Positions 34,489 to 42,059 of a DNA stretch of 64,000 nucleotides are shown one piece after another. The stretch comes from Arthrobacter sp. FB24 (lineage in GTDB: Bacteria > Actinomycetota > Actinomycetes > Actinomycetales > Micrococcaceae), in the NCBI RefSeq assembly GCF_000196235.1, contig NC_008541.1, forward strand, positions 2,046,001-2,110,000. Reading direction: 5' to 3'. Within the stretch, counting starts at the first letter, position 1, and the number at the start of each line of letters is the position of its first letter. The notes under the pieces were generated by a model. The model searched no databases, had not been told where the DNA came from, and was given only the letters and a program-made list of their open reading frames with translations. The position numbers were made by a program, and so were the translations under genes.

Positions 34489-35952
34489 CTAATTGGGGCA
34501 GTCATTCGAAAGATCAGGGCTGAGCTTGAGCTTCAGTAGCAGATCAGGGGTCACACCTATATGCTCCGAACTGGGGAAATTAGGGCCAGTGAACGCTTTG
34601 GTCGTCCCCGCCAGAACCGGCTCCCACGGGTCGTAGCTGCCGTCGCCACCTCCTAACAAGGACGAGTAAGTTTTGTCTGACCATCCCCAGAGCGTTGTCA
34701 CGAGTGTGTCGTCACGATTCAGGCAGATATCCAAGGACGCGTGCGCCTTATTCGCCCGGATCAGTGTGCGCACGGATTGGCGGAAGTCGCCAGTGTAGGC
34801 CACGAACGATAGGTTGGGGTTATCGCGGCGTCCCTGCGTTTCGACCGAAATCGTCAGGCGCAGATCAATGTCACGTTTATGCTCCCTAGCGCAGGCTGTG
34901 CCGGCGGAGTGAGGAGTAGCATAGGGGGGATCGTCCTTGGTGACCCATAGAGCAATTGGGATACTTGCCGCATCGAATGATTTTTGATCGCGAGTCATGT
35001 TGAGCAGACGGCACCATTCGTGTTCCGTCTGTGCGACAGCAGAATCGAAGGCTTCCTCCCAATTCACCCTTGAATCGACGTCGTGCTGCAGACAGTTATC
35101 GTAGATCGGGCGATCATTAGTTCCCCAATAATTTTGGCATTCGTCCCCGCCGTGGCGTATGCACACACTCTCTTTATCGAGGCATGTGAAATCCGCCAAA
35201 TTGGAAGAGTAGGGCGCCTGACCTGGTGGGGGACACTGCCCGTTCCCATTAGTAAAGGGTTTCGAGCTGGCGGTCATCAGTCCCCTGAGCCGACCAGAAT
35301 AAAACGGCCACACGTTCGGCACGGCTGATTTAGGGCTCCCAAATTGGTCCTTGGGCAAATCGATAACGCCCCAAATGTTGCCCTGGACCGTGACGATATC
35401 GCTGTTGACGCTCTCTGCTGGAAACAGTTTTTCGTACGGACCGAGCCTTCGCCAGTTCCCGAGTCCCGAGTCAAGCAGGCGCTTCGGGTACGTCGTCCCG
35501 AAACCCAAGCCGACAGGTACAGGATCCACCCACGGAGAGTGGGAGTAGAAGTCCTGAACCGGATGAAGCAGCTGCCCCCAACGCATAGTCGCGGTGCTGC
35601 TGTCAGTAGGACCAACTGACGTCGAGATCGCGGATAAGACCTGATCATATTGGCTTCGGATGTACTCCGTGCTTTTCGTGAACAGGCAGTTGGTAAAGTG
35701 AAGTTCCGGTCGATCGGTCGTGCCCTTTCCGTCTTGATCGATGTTCTTTTCTTTGATGCGGGAACGAATGCCGGGCGACAGGAAATCCAAAGCCCTGTCA
35801 GTAATTGTCCTGTGACCCTGGCCGTCGCAGATGGTGTTAACGACGACGTCCCTTTCTACGCAGAACGCGCGGGCCGGGGAAGCGGAGCCAACTATCCAAG
35901 CCGGGGCCAGTAGGAGAACAGCCATGCACGAAATGAAGTGGCGTCCTCGCAT
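34489..35952 (-). CDS. Secreted Het-C/zinc phospholipase C-like protein
   Basis: A 487-residue protein with a strong GAGGAG ribosome site and a signal peptide (MRGRHFISCMAVLLLAPAWI, cleavage near SPARA-FC). The mature N-terminal half carries HRTITDRALDFL, ELHFTNCLF and LLHPVQDFYSHSPWVD (about residues 130-150). The last is the signature of Het-C-like proteins and resembles the metal-binding His/Asp cluster of zinc-dependent phospholipase C. Eight or more Cys in the middle (CPPP, FTCLDKESVC, DECQNY, NCLQH) suggest disulfides. The C-terminal 130 residues (LTISVETQGRRDNP onward) are a beta-rich domain, perhaps C2-like. No neighbours that would form an operon. Enzyme activity is inferred from motif likeness only. 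Confidence 0.65.
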   Translation of the reverse strand: MRGRHFISCMAVLLLAPAWIVGSASPARAFCVERDVVVNTICDGQGHRTITDRALDFLSPGIRSRIKEKNIDQDGKGTTDRPELHFTNCLFTKSTEYIRSQYDQVLSAISTSVGPTDSSTATMRWGQLLHPVQDFYSHSPWVDPVPVGLGFGTTYPKRLLDSGLGNWRRLGPYEKLFPAESVNSDIVTVQGNIWGVIDLPKDQFGSPKSAVPNVWPFYSGRLRGLMTASSKPFTNGNGQCPPPGQAPYSSNLADFTCLDKESVCIRHGGDECQNYWGTNDRPIYDNCLQHDVDSRVNWEEAFDSAVAQTEHEWCRLLNMTRDQKSFDAASIPIALWVTKDDPPYATPHSAGTACAREHKRDIDLRLTISVETQGRRDNPNLSFVAYTGDFRQSVRTLIRANKAHASLDICLNRDDTLVTTLWGWSDKTYSSLLGGGDGSYDPWEPVLAGTTKAFTGPNFPSSEHIGVTPDLLLKLKLSPDLSNDCPN

Positions 35953-36375
35953 CTGTAGCTCCTCAGCGACTATAGCTGTCTTCGCCTGCACACAGGTCGT
36001 AAGCACAGGTGTAAATCTTGGCCGTCAGGTCTGTCAATGGCCAATCGTTTTGTGCGGGTAAGGGGCTTGAGGATCGGTGCTCGGGAAAGTCACGCTAAGG
36101 CACCAAAGTCCGGCGCCCCGCGCGCGGGAGAACTAGGCGGAATCAGGGAATCGCCCAGAATGGCTTCCCGGATGCGGCCGGCCGGCACCAGCCGCCTCAG
36201 TGCGCGCGGCGCCGGGTCCTCGTCGATTCCAGCAGGAGGCTCGCCCGGGTATTGTGGTGCTTATTTCGGGCGGGTTCGGTTCCAGAGACCTACCCGTCAT
36301 ATTCGAGCGAAATTGCTCCCGGCCCGGACGGCCGTTAAGCAGCCCGGTTGAGGTCGCCGAAATGGGCAAAAGAGG

Positions 36376-36394
36376 GTGTGCACAATGTGCACAC
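36376..36394. repeat. First palindrome of repeat copy C
   Basis: GTGTGCACA-A-TGTGCACAC, identical to copy A. Confidence 0.85.
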
Positions 36395-36514
36395 CTTGGG
36401 CTTCGGATCGGGTTGTACTGGTGGCGGACTGGGCCGGATTCGGCAGGTTTTCGGGGGAGCGGCGGAATTGCAAGGACTGGAGTCCGGTTCGAGTCCCACC
36501 TCGGGCACGCATAG

Positions 36515-36534
36515 CCCCTCGTTAGAGGGGGTTC
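36515..36534 (+). terminator. Terminator-like hairpin inside repeat copy C
   Basis: CCCCTC-gtta-GAGGGG followed by GTTCTTG. The stem matches the other copies; loop and T run have changed. Confidence 0.65.
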
Positions 36535-36860
36535 TTGCTTAAATGTGTGGACATTGTCCCTCAGCTGGTCCCTCTGACTGTGGCCGCGGTGTGTGCCTGG
36601 CGCCGCGGTGGCCTGTTCGGTTGTGTGGGTGGCGGGGTCAGGTTCCTGGCCTGTGGGCCCTCCGCTGCTGGAATCTGGGGTCAGATGCCGTCCTTTCTTG
36701 CCGTCCCGGTAGCCAGCCATTGGCCGTCACTCATTCATGGCGCGGAGTTGTGGTGACGACTTGACGAAGTCGGTTTCTCTTCGACGATCTTCCTCGGATT
36801 ACTGCCTTCTTCGATCCAGGCAGGGCGCGCTCGTCGCCTGTTTGTCCGGCCAAAGGGGGC

Positions 36861-36875
36861 GTGCACATTGTGCAC
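36861..36875. repeat. Second palindrome of repeat copy C
   Basis: GTGCACA-T-TGTGCAC, perfect, with the same trailing TGTGCACGGG half-site as copy B. Confidence 0.85.
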
Positions 36876-37105
36876 ACATTTGTGCACGGGCGGCCTGTCA
36901 TCCTCATCGTTGTCTCTTCCTCGTGACTCTGCCTTCAGCGTTCATGCAGGTCTCGGTTCCGCATGACTTTGCGGCCCCGATCATAGGTTCTTGTGGGACG
37001 TTCCTGTCATCGGGCACCTCTCGTGGCATATCTGTTGCCGGCGCACGATCCTTCGACAGAGTGAAGGTGTGTGGGAGCCGGACTCTTCTTCGGTCAACCA
37101 GTCAT

Positions 37106-37510
37106 CGCTGGTGAATGGCTTTCAATCGGTGCGACGGCATCCGCTGCGCGGTCCGCAGGCGTGTCGGTCAGATGTGTGGGTCGTTCTCATACACGGAGTC
37201 ACCGCTGGGTTTGAGGATCCGGAGTGCAACTTGGGGAACCGGGAGCGGTTCGAAGTTTCGTGAGGAGATACGCGACGCGGGAGCGGAACGAAACTTTGGA
37301 TCGAGTCCGGCGCGGAGCGCCCTGGTTGCGCGGAGGACCGGCCAAGTCTCCGCCTCCTTTCCCTCAGTGGCCAACGGGCCTCACTTGGACCCAAACGGTG
37401 ACCTCAAACGGGACAAAAGATTGACAGCCAACGAAAATAACCGGGGAAATCTGTCCTTTGCCGTCGCGCTAAAGCAGAGTTCAGTCACTCGGTCGGGCGC
37501 GGATTCCTGC
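37106..37510. other. Gene-poor stretch after repeat copy C
   Basis: No supportable gene. Frames on both strands are short and lack ribosome sites. It includes the downstream side of the leftward ten-gene operon, but no convincing terminator is visible. Confidence 0.4.
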
Positions 37511-38059
37511 CTAGTCCGTGATTCGGTTGCTGAACAACGTCAGTGCCTCTACAACGAAGTCGTGATCATCCTTCTGCGGCAGACCGGAAACTGTCACGGT
37601 GGCCACGTGCCCGGTGCCTTTCACGTATACAGGGAATGCTCCGCCGTGGGGTGCATAGCGTGTCTGGTCGAACCAGCCGTTGTCTTCTATGCTTCCGCCG
37701 CCGAGTCGTCCCTTGAGGCCTACGAGAAGGGATGGTTCGGCGTACCGCTCCGCTGTTTTGCTCTTTTTCTGGACCCAGATTTCGTTGTCAGGGGTGGCCC
37801 CGGGCAGGGAGACGTGGAAGAGTACGTGCTCGTTTCGGCGGATGTCGATGGCGACCGGGAGTTTTCGTTCGGTGGCCATTTCCACTAGCAACAGTCCAAG
37901 GGCGAGGGCGTCGGCCTGGCTGAAGCTGCCCAGCTGTAAAGTGCGGATTTCGCCTTCGATGCGTTCGATCAGCGAGCGTAGGGCGGGGTCGGATTGTTCG
38001 GCCCGGGAGTCCGGATCAAATTCCGGTTCGGTCGGTAGGTCTATGGGTTCGGGGACCAT
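37511..38059 (-). CDS. UPF0303/DUF336 (HbpS/GlcG-like) family protein
   Basis: A 182-residue cytoplasmic protein of the UPF0303 branch of the DUF336 family, annotated in other bacteria as heme-degrading-domain or GlcG-like protein. Family marks are ALALGLLLVEMATERKLPVA, IDIRRNEHVLFHVSLPG, NEIWVQKKSKTAERY and GGAFPVYVKGTGHVATVTVS, the last with the conserved G-x-FP element. It is the last gene of the leftward operon, 64 bases after the second LacI gene. In sugar-acid operons such proteins are often present without a proven role. Heme binding cannot be deduced here. Confidence 0.85.
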   Translation of the reverse strand: MVPEPIDLPTEPEFDPDSRAEQSDPALRSLIERIEGEIRTLQLGSFSQADALALGLLLVEMATERKLPVAIDIRRNEHVLFHVSLPGATPDNEIWVQKKSKTAERYAEPSLLVGLKGRLGGGSIEDNGWFDQTRYAPHGGAFPVYVKGTGHVATVTVSGLPQKDDHDFVVEALTLFSNRITD

Positions 38060-38123
38060 GAAGGATCATTTCCTGTCTGTTGCTTGTCCGGTGGGTTCCC
38101 GAAGGGGTTCCCGCACGGCGTGC

Positions 38124-39146
38124 TTAGGTCCGGCGCCGCCAGGTCGCCGTGGAGGACCGGATCTTGAGCTGTGGCTGGATGAGAGTCAGTTGCGTGGGAA
38201 TGTCCTCGTTCCCGTCCGCGAGGCGGGTCATTAGCATTTCGGCGCCTTTTGCCCCGATCTCCTGGGGGAATCCGGCAACGGATGTCATGGGAGGAACCTG
38301 GCTTGCGGCGATGCGGGTGTCATCGAAGGATGCCACCGCGAGGTCACGGCCGGGTTCCAGCCCGCGGCGCCGCATCTCGTCGTAGATACCTTGGGCGACC
38401 GCGTCGTTGTACGCAATGATCGCGTCGGGGAGTTTTCCCTGGTCGAAAAGCCGGCCCACTGCGGCCACGCCTCCTTCCGGAGTGATGGGGCTGCGGAACT
38501 CGTCCACGCTCCACACGTCGCAGCCCCTGGGTTCAAGCGACGCCCGAAGACCTTCCTCCCGTTCTGCCAGGGAGGATGCCGTCAGGCCGCCGAGGAATGC
38601 CACGCTTCGGCAGCCCAACGCCGAAAGGTGATCTCCGAGGATCGTTGCCCCCTTGACGTTCTCGCTCCCCACGTAGTCGAAGCCGGCGAACCGGCGTGCG
38701 AGCAATACCACAGGGACGCCGGCGGCATTGACCTGCTTGGCCAGTTTCTCCGGGTCAGTATCTGGTGCCGGGAGCAAAAGAATGCCGTCGACCTGGCGTT
38801 CGATCATTGACGAAATGATTTCGTGCTGGCGGTCCGCGTGGTCGCGGCTGTAGCCGATGAAGATGGTGTAGCCGGCGTCGTGGGCGATCTGGTCGACGGC
38901 CATGGCCAGCTCGGCAAAGTAGGGGTTGATGATCTCTGTGACGATGAGCCCGAGTGTCATGGACCTGCTCTGCCGGAGGTTGGCGGCCTGCCGGTTGTAG
39001 ACGTAGCCGAGCTCGTTCATTGCTTCGCGTACCTTGGCCGCTGTCGCTTCCGGGATGCGGGAGCTGCCCCTAACGACGAGGGAAGCGGTTGAACGTGAGA
39101 CGCCGGCAGCCTTGCTCACGTCTTCGAGGGTGATGCGCGGGGCCAT
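38124..39146 (-). CDS. LacI family regulator (internal to operon)
   Basis: A 340-residue LacI/GalR protein. The start MAPRITLEDVSKAAGVSRST has AGGAA upstream; an in-frame extension lacks one. HTH residues 5-50, hinge NRQAANLRQSRSMTLGLIVT, then the sensor domain with VDGILLLPAPDTD, VASFDDTRIAASQVPPMTSV and a C-terminal LIQPQLKIRSSTATW. It is clearly paralogous to the regulator at 49407-50429, same length and the same phrases (SRSTASLV, SRIPEA, YVYNR-AAN, SMTLGLIVT), so one arose from the other or both from a common duplicate. Being inside the operon, its level follows operon activity. Confidence 0.92.
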   Translation of the reverse strand: MAPRITLEDVSKAAGVSRSTASLVVRGSSRIPEATAAKVREAMNELGYVYNRQAANLRQSRSMTLGLIVTEIINPYFAELAMAVDQIAHDAGYTIFIGYSRDHADRQHEIISSMIERQVDGILLLPAPDTDPEKLAKQVNAAGVPVVLLARRFAGFDYVGSENVKGATILGDHLSALGCRSVAFLGGLTASSLAEREEGLRASLEPRGCDVWSVDEFRSPITPEGGVAAVGRLFDQGKLPDAIIAYNDAVAQGIYDEMRRRGLEPGRDLAVASFDDTRIAASQVPPMTSVAGFPQEIGAKGAEMLMTRLADGNEDIPTQLTLIQPQLKIRSSTATWRRRT

Positions 39147-39207
39147 GCTGTATTCCTGCCGGTTGGTCGATAGGCGGGGAAGCGGCGCTGCCCGCTTTTC
39201 GACTTTA

Positions 39208-40821
39208 TCAATCCTTTCCTGCGGAGAGCCGTTGGGCGGCCGGGTCGCGGGCCGCGAGAATGGTGTCCGCCACGCGGAGGGCATTGGCTGCGATGGTCAG
39301 CGCCGGGTTGAGTGCCGCCGATGAGGGAAAGAAGGAGCTGTCGACCACCCAGAGGTTGTCCAAGTCATGGGCTCGGCAGTCAGGGGTGAGAACGCTGGTG
39401 GAGGGATCGTGTCCTGCCACGGCTGTTCCGCACTGGTGGGAGTTGGTTTCGATGCCCATGCGCTCGGTGAAGATGGCTGGGTAGCCGGCTTTCCGGACGG
39501 CCTTGCTGATCCGGTGGACCAATTCCTTGTGGGGGCCGAGGTTATTCGGTTTCCACCAGACGTTGATCCTGCCGTTGACAACGCTGATGCCGTTGCTCCG
39601 CCGGGGGAGGTCCTCGGTGGTGAGGTAAATGTCGATGCTGCGGTCCGACATGGCTTTCAGGAGCCAGGTTGGTGCCCAGGGCCTGGCCATCTTGAGCATG
39701 CTGGCACGTAGTTTTCCGAGCATCTGCAGGTTCCCCAAGGGGAACTGGTTGGCGGGTCCGGCTTCGTACCAATCGTTGAGACCCAGGGTTTTCTGCCACA
39801 GCGTCCGGTTGACTTTGAACGGGTTGATGCCGATGAAGAAGGTGCTGTTGTGCACCATGTAGTTCCGGCCCACGAGTCCGGAGGAGTTGGCCAGGCCGCC
39901 AGGAATCTCGGGAGTGGCCGAGTTCAGCAGGAGCGCTGCCGAGTTCACGGCCCCGGCGGCGAGGATGAATTTGTCCGCTTCGATGCGGATGATGCGGTCG
40001 TTCTGCTCGGCGAGGGCCGCGACGACAGTCCGGCCGTCATCACCGGTGAGGAGCCGGATGACTTTGGTATCGGCTAGAAGTTCGACGCCGGCAGCCAGCG
40101 CCGGATTGATGGCGACCTTTTCGGCGTCGGACTTTAACCCGGCTTCGTTCGGCGCACCGTCGCTGGTGGCGCACAGTGCGCGTTTGTCCTGGGTTTCGGC
40201 CTCCAGCCCGTTGGGCATTCGGAACGGATGCAGGCCCTGCCGGCGGAAGGAATCCGCCAGTGACTGGATGGCTGGTTCGTGGTCTAGCGGCGCGTGCGGG
40301 TAAGCCTCTGAGTGCATGGGTTCGGTGGGGTCCTCGCCGATCTGGCCGCGGACCTGGAACAGCTGTTCGGCACGGGTGTAGTACGGTTCGAGGTCTTCGT
40401 AGCTGAAGGGCCAGGCCGGCGAGATTCCGTCCGCGTGCCGGGTTTCCGCGAAGTCGCTGGCGCGGAAACGCGGCAGGCAGGCGCCGTAGACCTTGGTGTT
40501 GCCTCCCACCCAGTAGAAGACGCCCGGTTTGAAGGGTGCCCCGGTGCGGCCGTTGTACCAGGTGTCGGCGTTTTTGTAGCGGCCCTTGAGGTATACCTCG
40601 TCCAGGTCGGAATTTGCCGGTTCAACAGGGAGGCGGTGGCCGCGTTCGATGACCAGGACCTTCGCGCCGGAGTCCTTGAGGGCGTAGGCCATGGTGCCTC
40701 CGCCCATGCCTGATCCGATGATGGCAATGTCAGTCCGGATCACCTCGTCCGGGTGCGCGGCTTGTGCCGGCGCTGCCGGACACGGTGCCTCGTCAATTGA
40801 TTCCCAGGACACAGCAATCAC
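39208..40821 (-). CDS. GMC-family sugar/glycoside oxidoreductase (pyranose-oxidase-like)
   Basis: A 537-residue flavoprotein. The GTG start overlaps the GH88 stop (GTGA) and has AGAGAGG upstream. FAD-binding Rossmann motif IIGSGMGGGTMAYAL near residue 36, ERG, a GGNTKVYGACLPRF region (about residue 100), and the C-terminal GMC catalytic pair in NSHQCGTAVAG (His) and SSAALNPALTIAANALR (Asn). Length and motifs resemble the Micrococcaceae glycoside 3-oxidases and bacterial pyranose oxidases. It would oxidise a sugar ring hydroxyl, possibly of an intact glycoside. Cytoplasmic, no Tat signal. Substrate not deducible. Confidence 0.85.
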   Translation of the reverse strand: MIAVSWESIDEAPCPAAPAQAAHPDEVIRTDIAIIGSGMGGGTMAYALKDSGAKVLVIERGHRLPVEPANSDLDEVYLKGRYKNADTWYNGRTGAPFKPGVFYWVGGNTKVYGACLPRFRASDFAETRHADGISPAWPFSYEDLEPYYTRAEQLFQVRGQIGEDPTEPMHSEAYPHAPLDHEPAIQSLADSFRRQGLHPFRMPNGLEAETQDKRALCATSDGAPNEAGLKSDAEKVAINPALAAGVELLADTKVIRLLTGDDGRTVVAALAEQNDRIIRIEADKFILAAGAVNSAALLLNSATPEIPGGLANSSGLVGRNYMVHNSTFFIGINPFKVNRTLWQKTLGLNDWYEAGPANQFPLGNLQMLGKLRASMLKMARPWAPTWLLKAMSDRSIDIYLTTEDLPRRSNGISVVNGRINVWWKPNNLGPHKELVHRISKAVRKAGYPAIFTERMGIETNSHQCGTAVAGHDPSTSVLTPDCRAHDLDNLWVVDSSFFPSSAALNPALTIAANALRVADTILAARDPAAQRLSAGKD

Positions 40822-42032
40822 CGGCCTCTCTGGGCTTCGGCGTACTGCTGGATCTGGTCCATGGTGTCCAGGAACCAGTAATCGCCCCACATCACCGACT
40901 CGTCGACGCCCAGACCCTTTCCTTCGTGGTAGCTGCCGTGTTTGAGCACGCCCTCCCAGTCCTCGCTCGGCCCGGCCAGGAAATCGTCCTCGGTTAGGCG
41001 GCCGATGATGGCCACCGCGTAATCGGCATAGACCTGCGCTTTGGTGCGGTCCTGGATGAGGCCGGCGAGCTGCCAGAAGCCGCCGGCCGCGGCGGCCGCA
41101 GCCGATGTTTCGTAGGGCCGGACGGGGTTGGGTTCGTCCCAGTCGTTCGGTGGGACGAGACAGTCGCCGGTCTTTTCGAGGTAGAAGTCCGCGGCGGCGA
41201 TGGCGGTTTCGAGGAAGCGCCGTTCGCCGGTGAAGCGGTAGACGGTACCGAAGCCGTAGAGCGCCCAGGCCTGCCCGCGGGCCCAGGATCCGTCGTCGGC
41301 GAAGCCCTGCTGAGTGGTCTGCTTCAGGAAGGAGCCGGTTTCCAGATCGAAAATGCCTTCGTGGGAGGCCGAGCCGTCGCCGCGCATGAGGAACCGGCGG
41401 GTGGTGAGGCAGTGGTCTACGGCTTTGCGGGCCATGTCCTGGTCTCCGGTCTGCTGCGCGGCGTAGAGGGCCATGTGGATGTTCATCATGATGTCGATGA
41501 ACAGGCTGTCGGGCTGGCGGAAGCTGGGCATGTACCGGCCGGCTTCCCGGTAGCGGCTGGCAGTGGTGCGTCCGGCCTCGATGACGACGTCGCGCTTGGT
41601 GGTGTCACCTGTTGCTTCGAACCAACGCCGGAAAGTGGACCAGAACAAGAAGCCCAGGTCGTGGACGGTGTCGTCGCTCTTGCGTTCTTCGATGAGCTCG
41701 GAGTAGTGCTCGGCCGCGCTACGAAAGCGGGCGCGATCGGCCTCGTCGGCCCGGCGGGAAAGCATCCACAGCTGACCCCCAAGGAAGCCTTCGCACCAGT
41801 TGGTCCAGGCTTCGCCGTCGACCACCCATTTGCCTTCCTCTGTGTAGAGCGGGAACCGGTCCGGGTGCCTGATGATCAGTCCGTTCAGTTTCGCCGAGGC
41901 GGTCTTCCATGCCTTGGAGGCGGCATCGGCGAACTCTGCGGGGACTTCGTAGCCTGTCGGCAGCGTGAGGGGCAGCATCGTGGGCAGCACGGCGGGTGCG
42001 TGCGCCGGGGCGGAGGTTGCGGTGGCAGTCAT
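40818..42032 (-). CDS. Glycoside hydrolase family 88 (unsaturated glucuronyl hydrolase-like)
   Basis: A 404-residue (alpha/alpha)6-barrel protein of GH88. I prefer the second ATG because AAGGA lies six bases before it, while the ATG two codons earlier almost touches that site. Family pieces are WTNWCEGFLGGQLWMLSRRA near residue 80, HDLGFLFWSTFRRWFEATGD near 125, RGDGSASHEGIFDLETG, GFADDGSWARGQAWALYGFG near 245, and VMWGDYWFLDTM near the C terminus. GH88 enzymes hydrate the 4,5-double bond of unsaturated uronides, releasing the sugar. Asp residues in HDLGF and DDGSWARGQAW are candidates for catalysis. It is translationally coupled to the next GMC gene. Confidence 0.9.
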   Translation of the reverse strand: MTATATSAPAHAPAVLPTMLPLTLPTGYEVPAEFADAASKAWKTASAKLNGLIIRHPDRFPLYTEEGKWVVDGEAWTNWCEGFLGGQLWMLSRRADEADRARFRSAAEHYSELIEERKSDDTVHDLGFLFWSTFRRWFEATGDTTKRDVVIEAGRTTASRYREAGRYMPSFRQPDSLFIDIMMNIHMALYAAQQTGDQDMARKAVDHCLTTRRFLMRGDGSASHEGIFDLETGSFLKQTTQQGFADDGSWARGQAWALYGFGTVYRFTGERRFLETAIAAADFYLEKTGDCLVPPNDWDEPNPVRPYETSAAAAAAGGFWQLAGLIQDRTKAQVYADYAVAIIGRLTEDDFLAGPSEDWEGVLKHGSYHEGKGLGVDESVMWGDYWFLDTMDQIQQYAEAQRGR

Positions 42033-42059
42033 GTTCATTCCTTCAAGGGTTTTGGGGTC

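Larger units (their letters stand above)
36339..37105 (+). repeat. Copy C of the long non-coding repeat, uninterrupted
   Basis: The only copy without an IS, so it shows the native layout: leader GCAGCCCGGTTGAGGTCGCC, 19-bp palindrome, CTTCGGATCGGG (where the others have the IS target), a tRNA-Leu-like piece (GGCGGAATTG, then GGTTCGAGTCCCACCTCGGG), terminator hairpin, AATGTGTGGACATTG, then about 320 bases colinear with copy B up to the second palindrome and about 230 bases beyond. The 3' limit is where likeness with copy B fades. No conserved reading frame. Confidence 0.8.

Noticed and set aside
11144..36875. The palindromic words as a CRISPR-like array
   Set aside because: They are single inverted repeats separated by hundreds to thousands of bases, without regular spacers or cas genes.
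27314..37114. Short frames in repeat copies B and C sharing a peptide like RSCGDD(M/L)TK
   Set aside because: Similarity follows the DNA and is broken by indels after a few residues; no ribosome site, so probably not coding.
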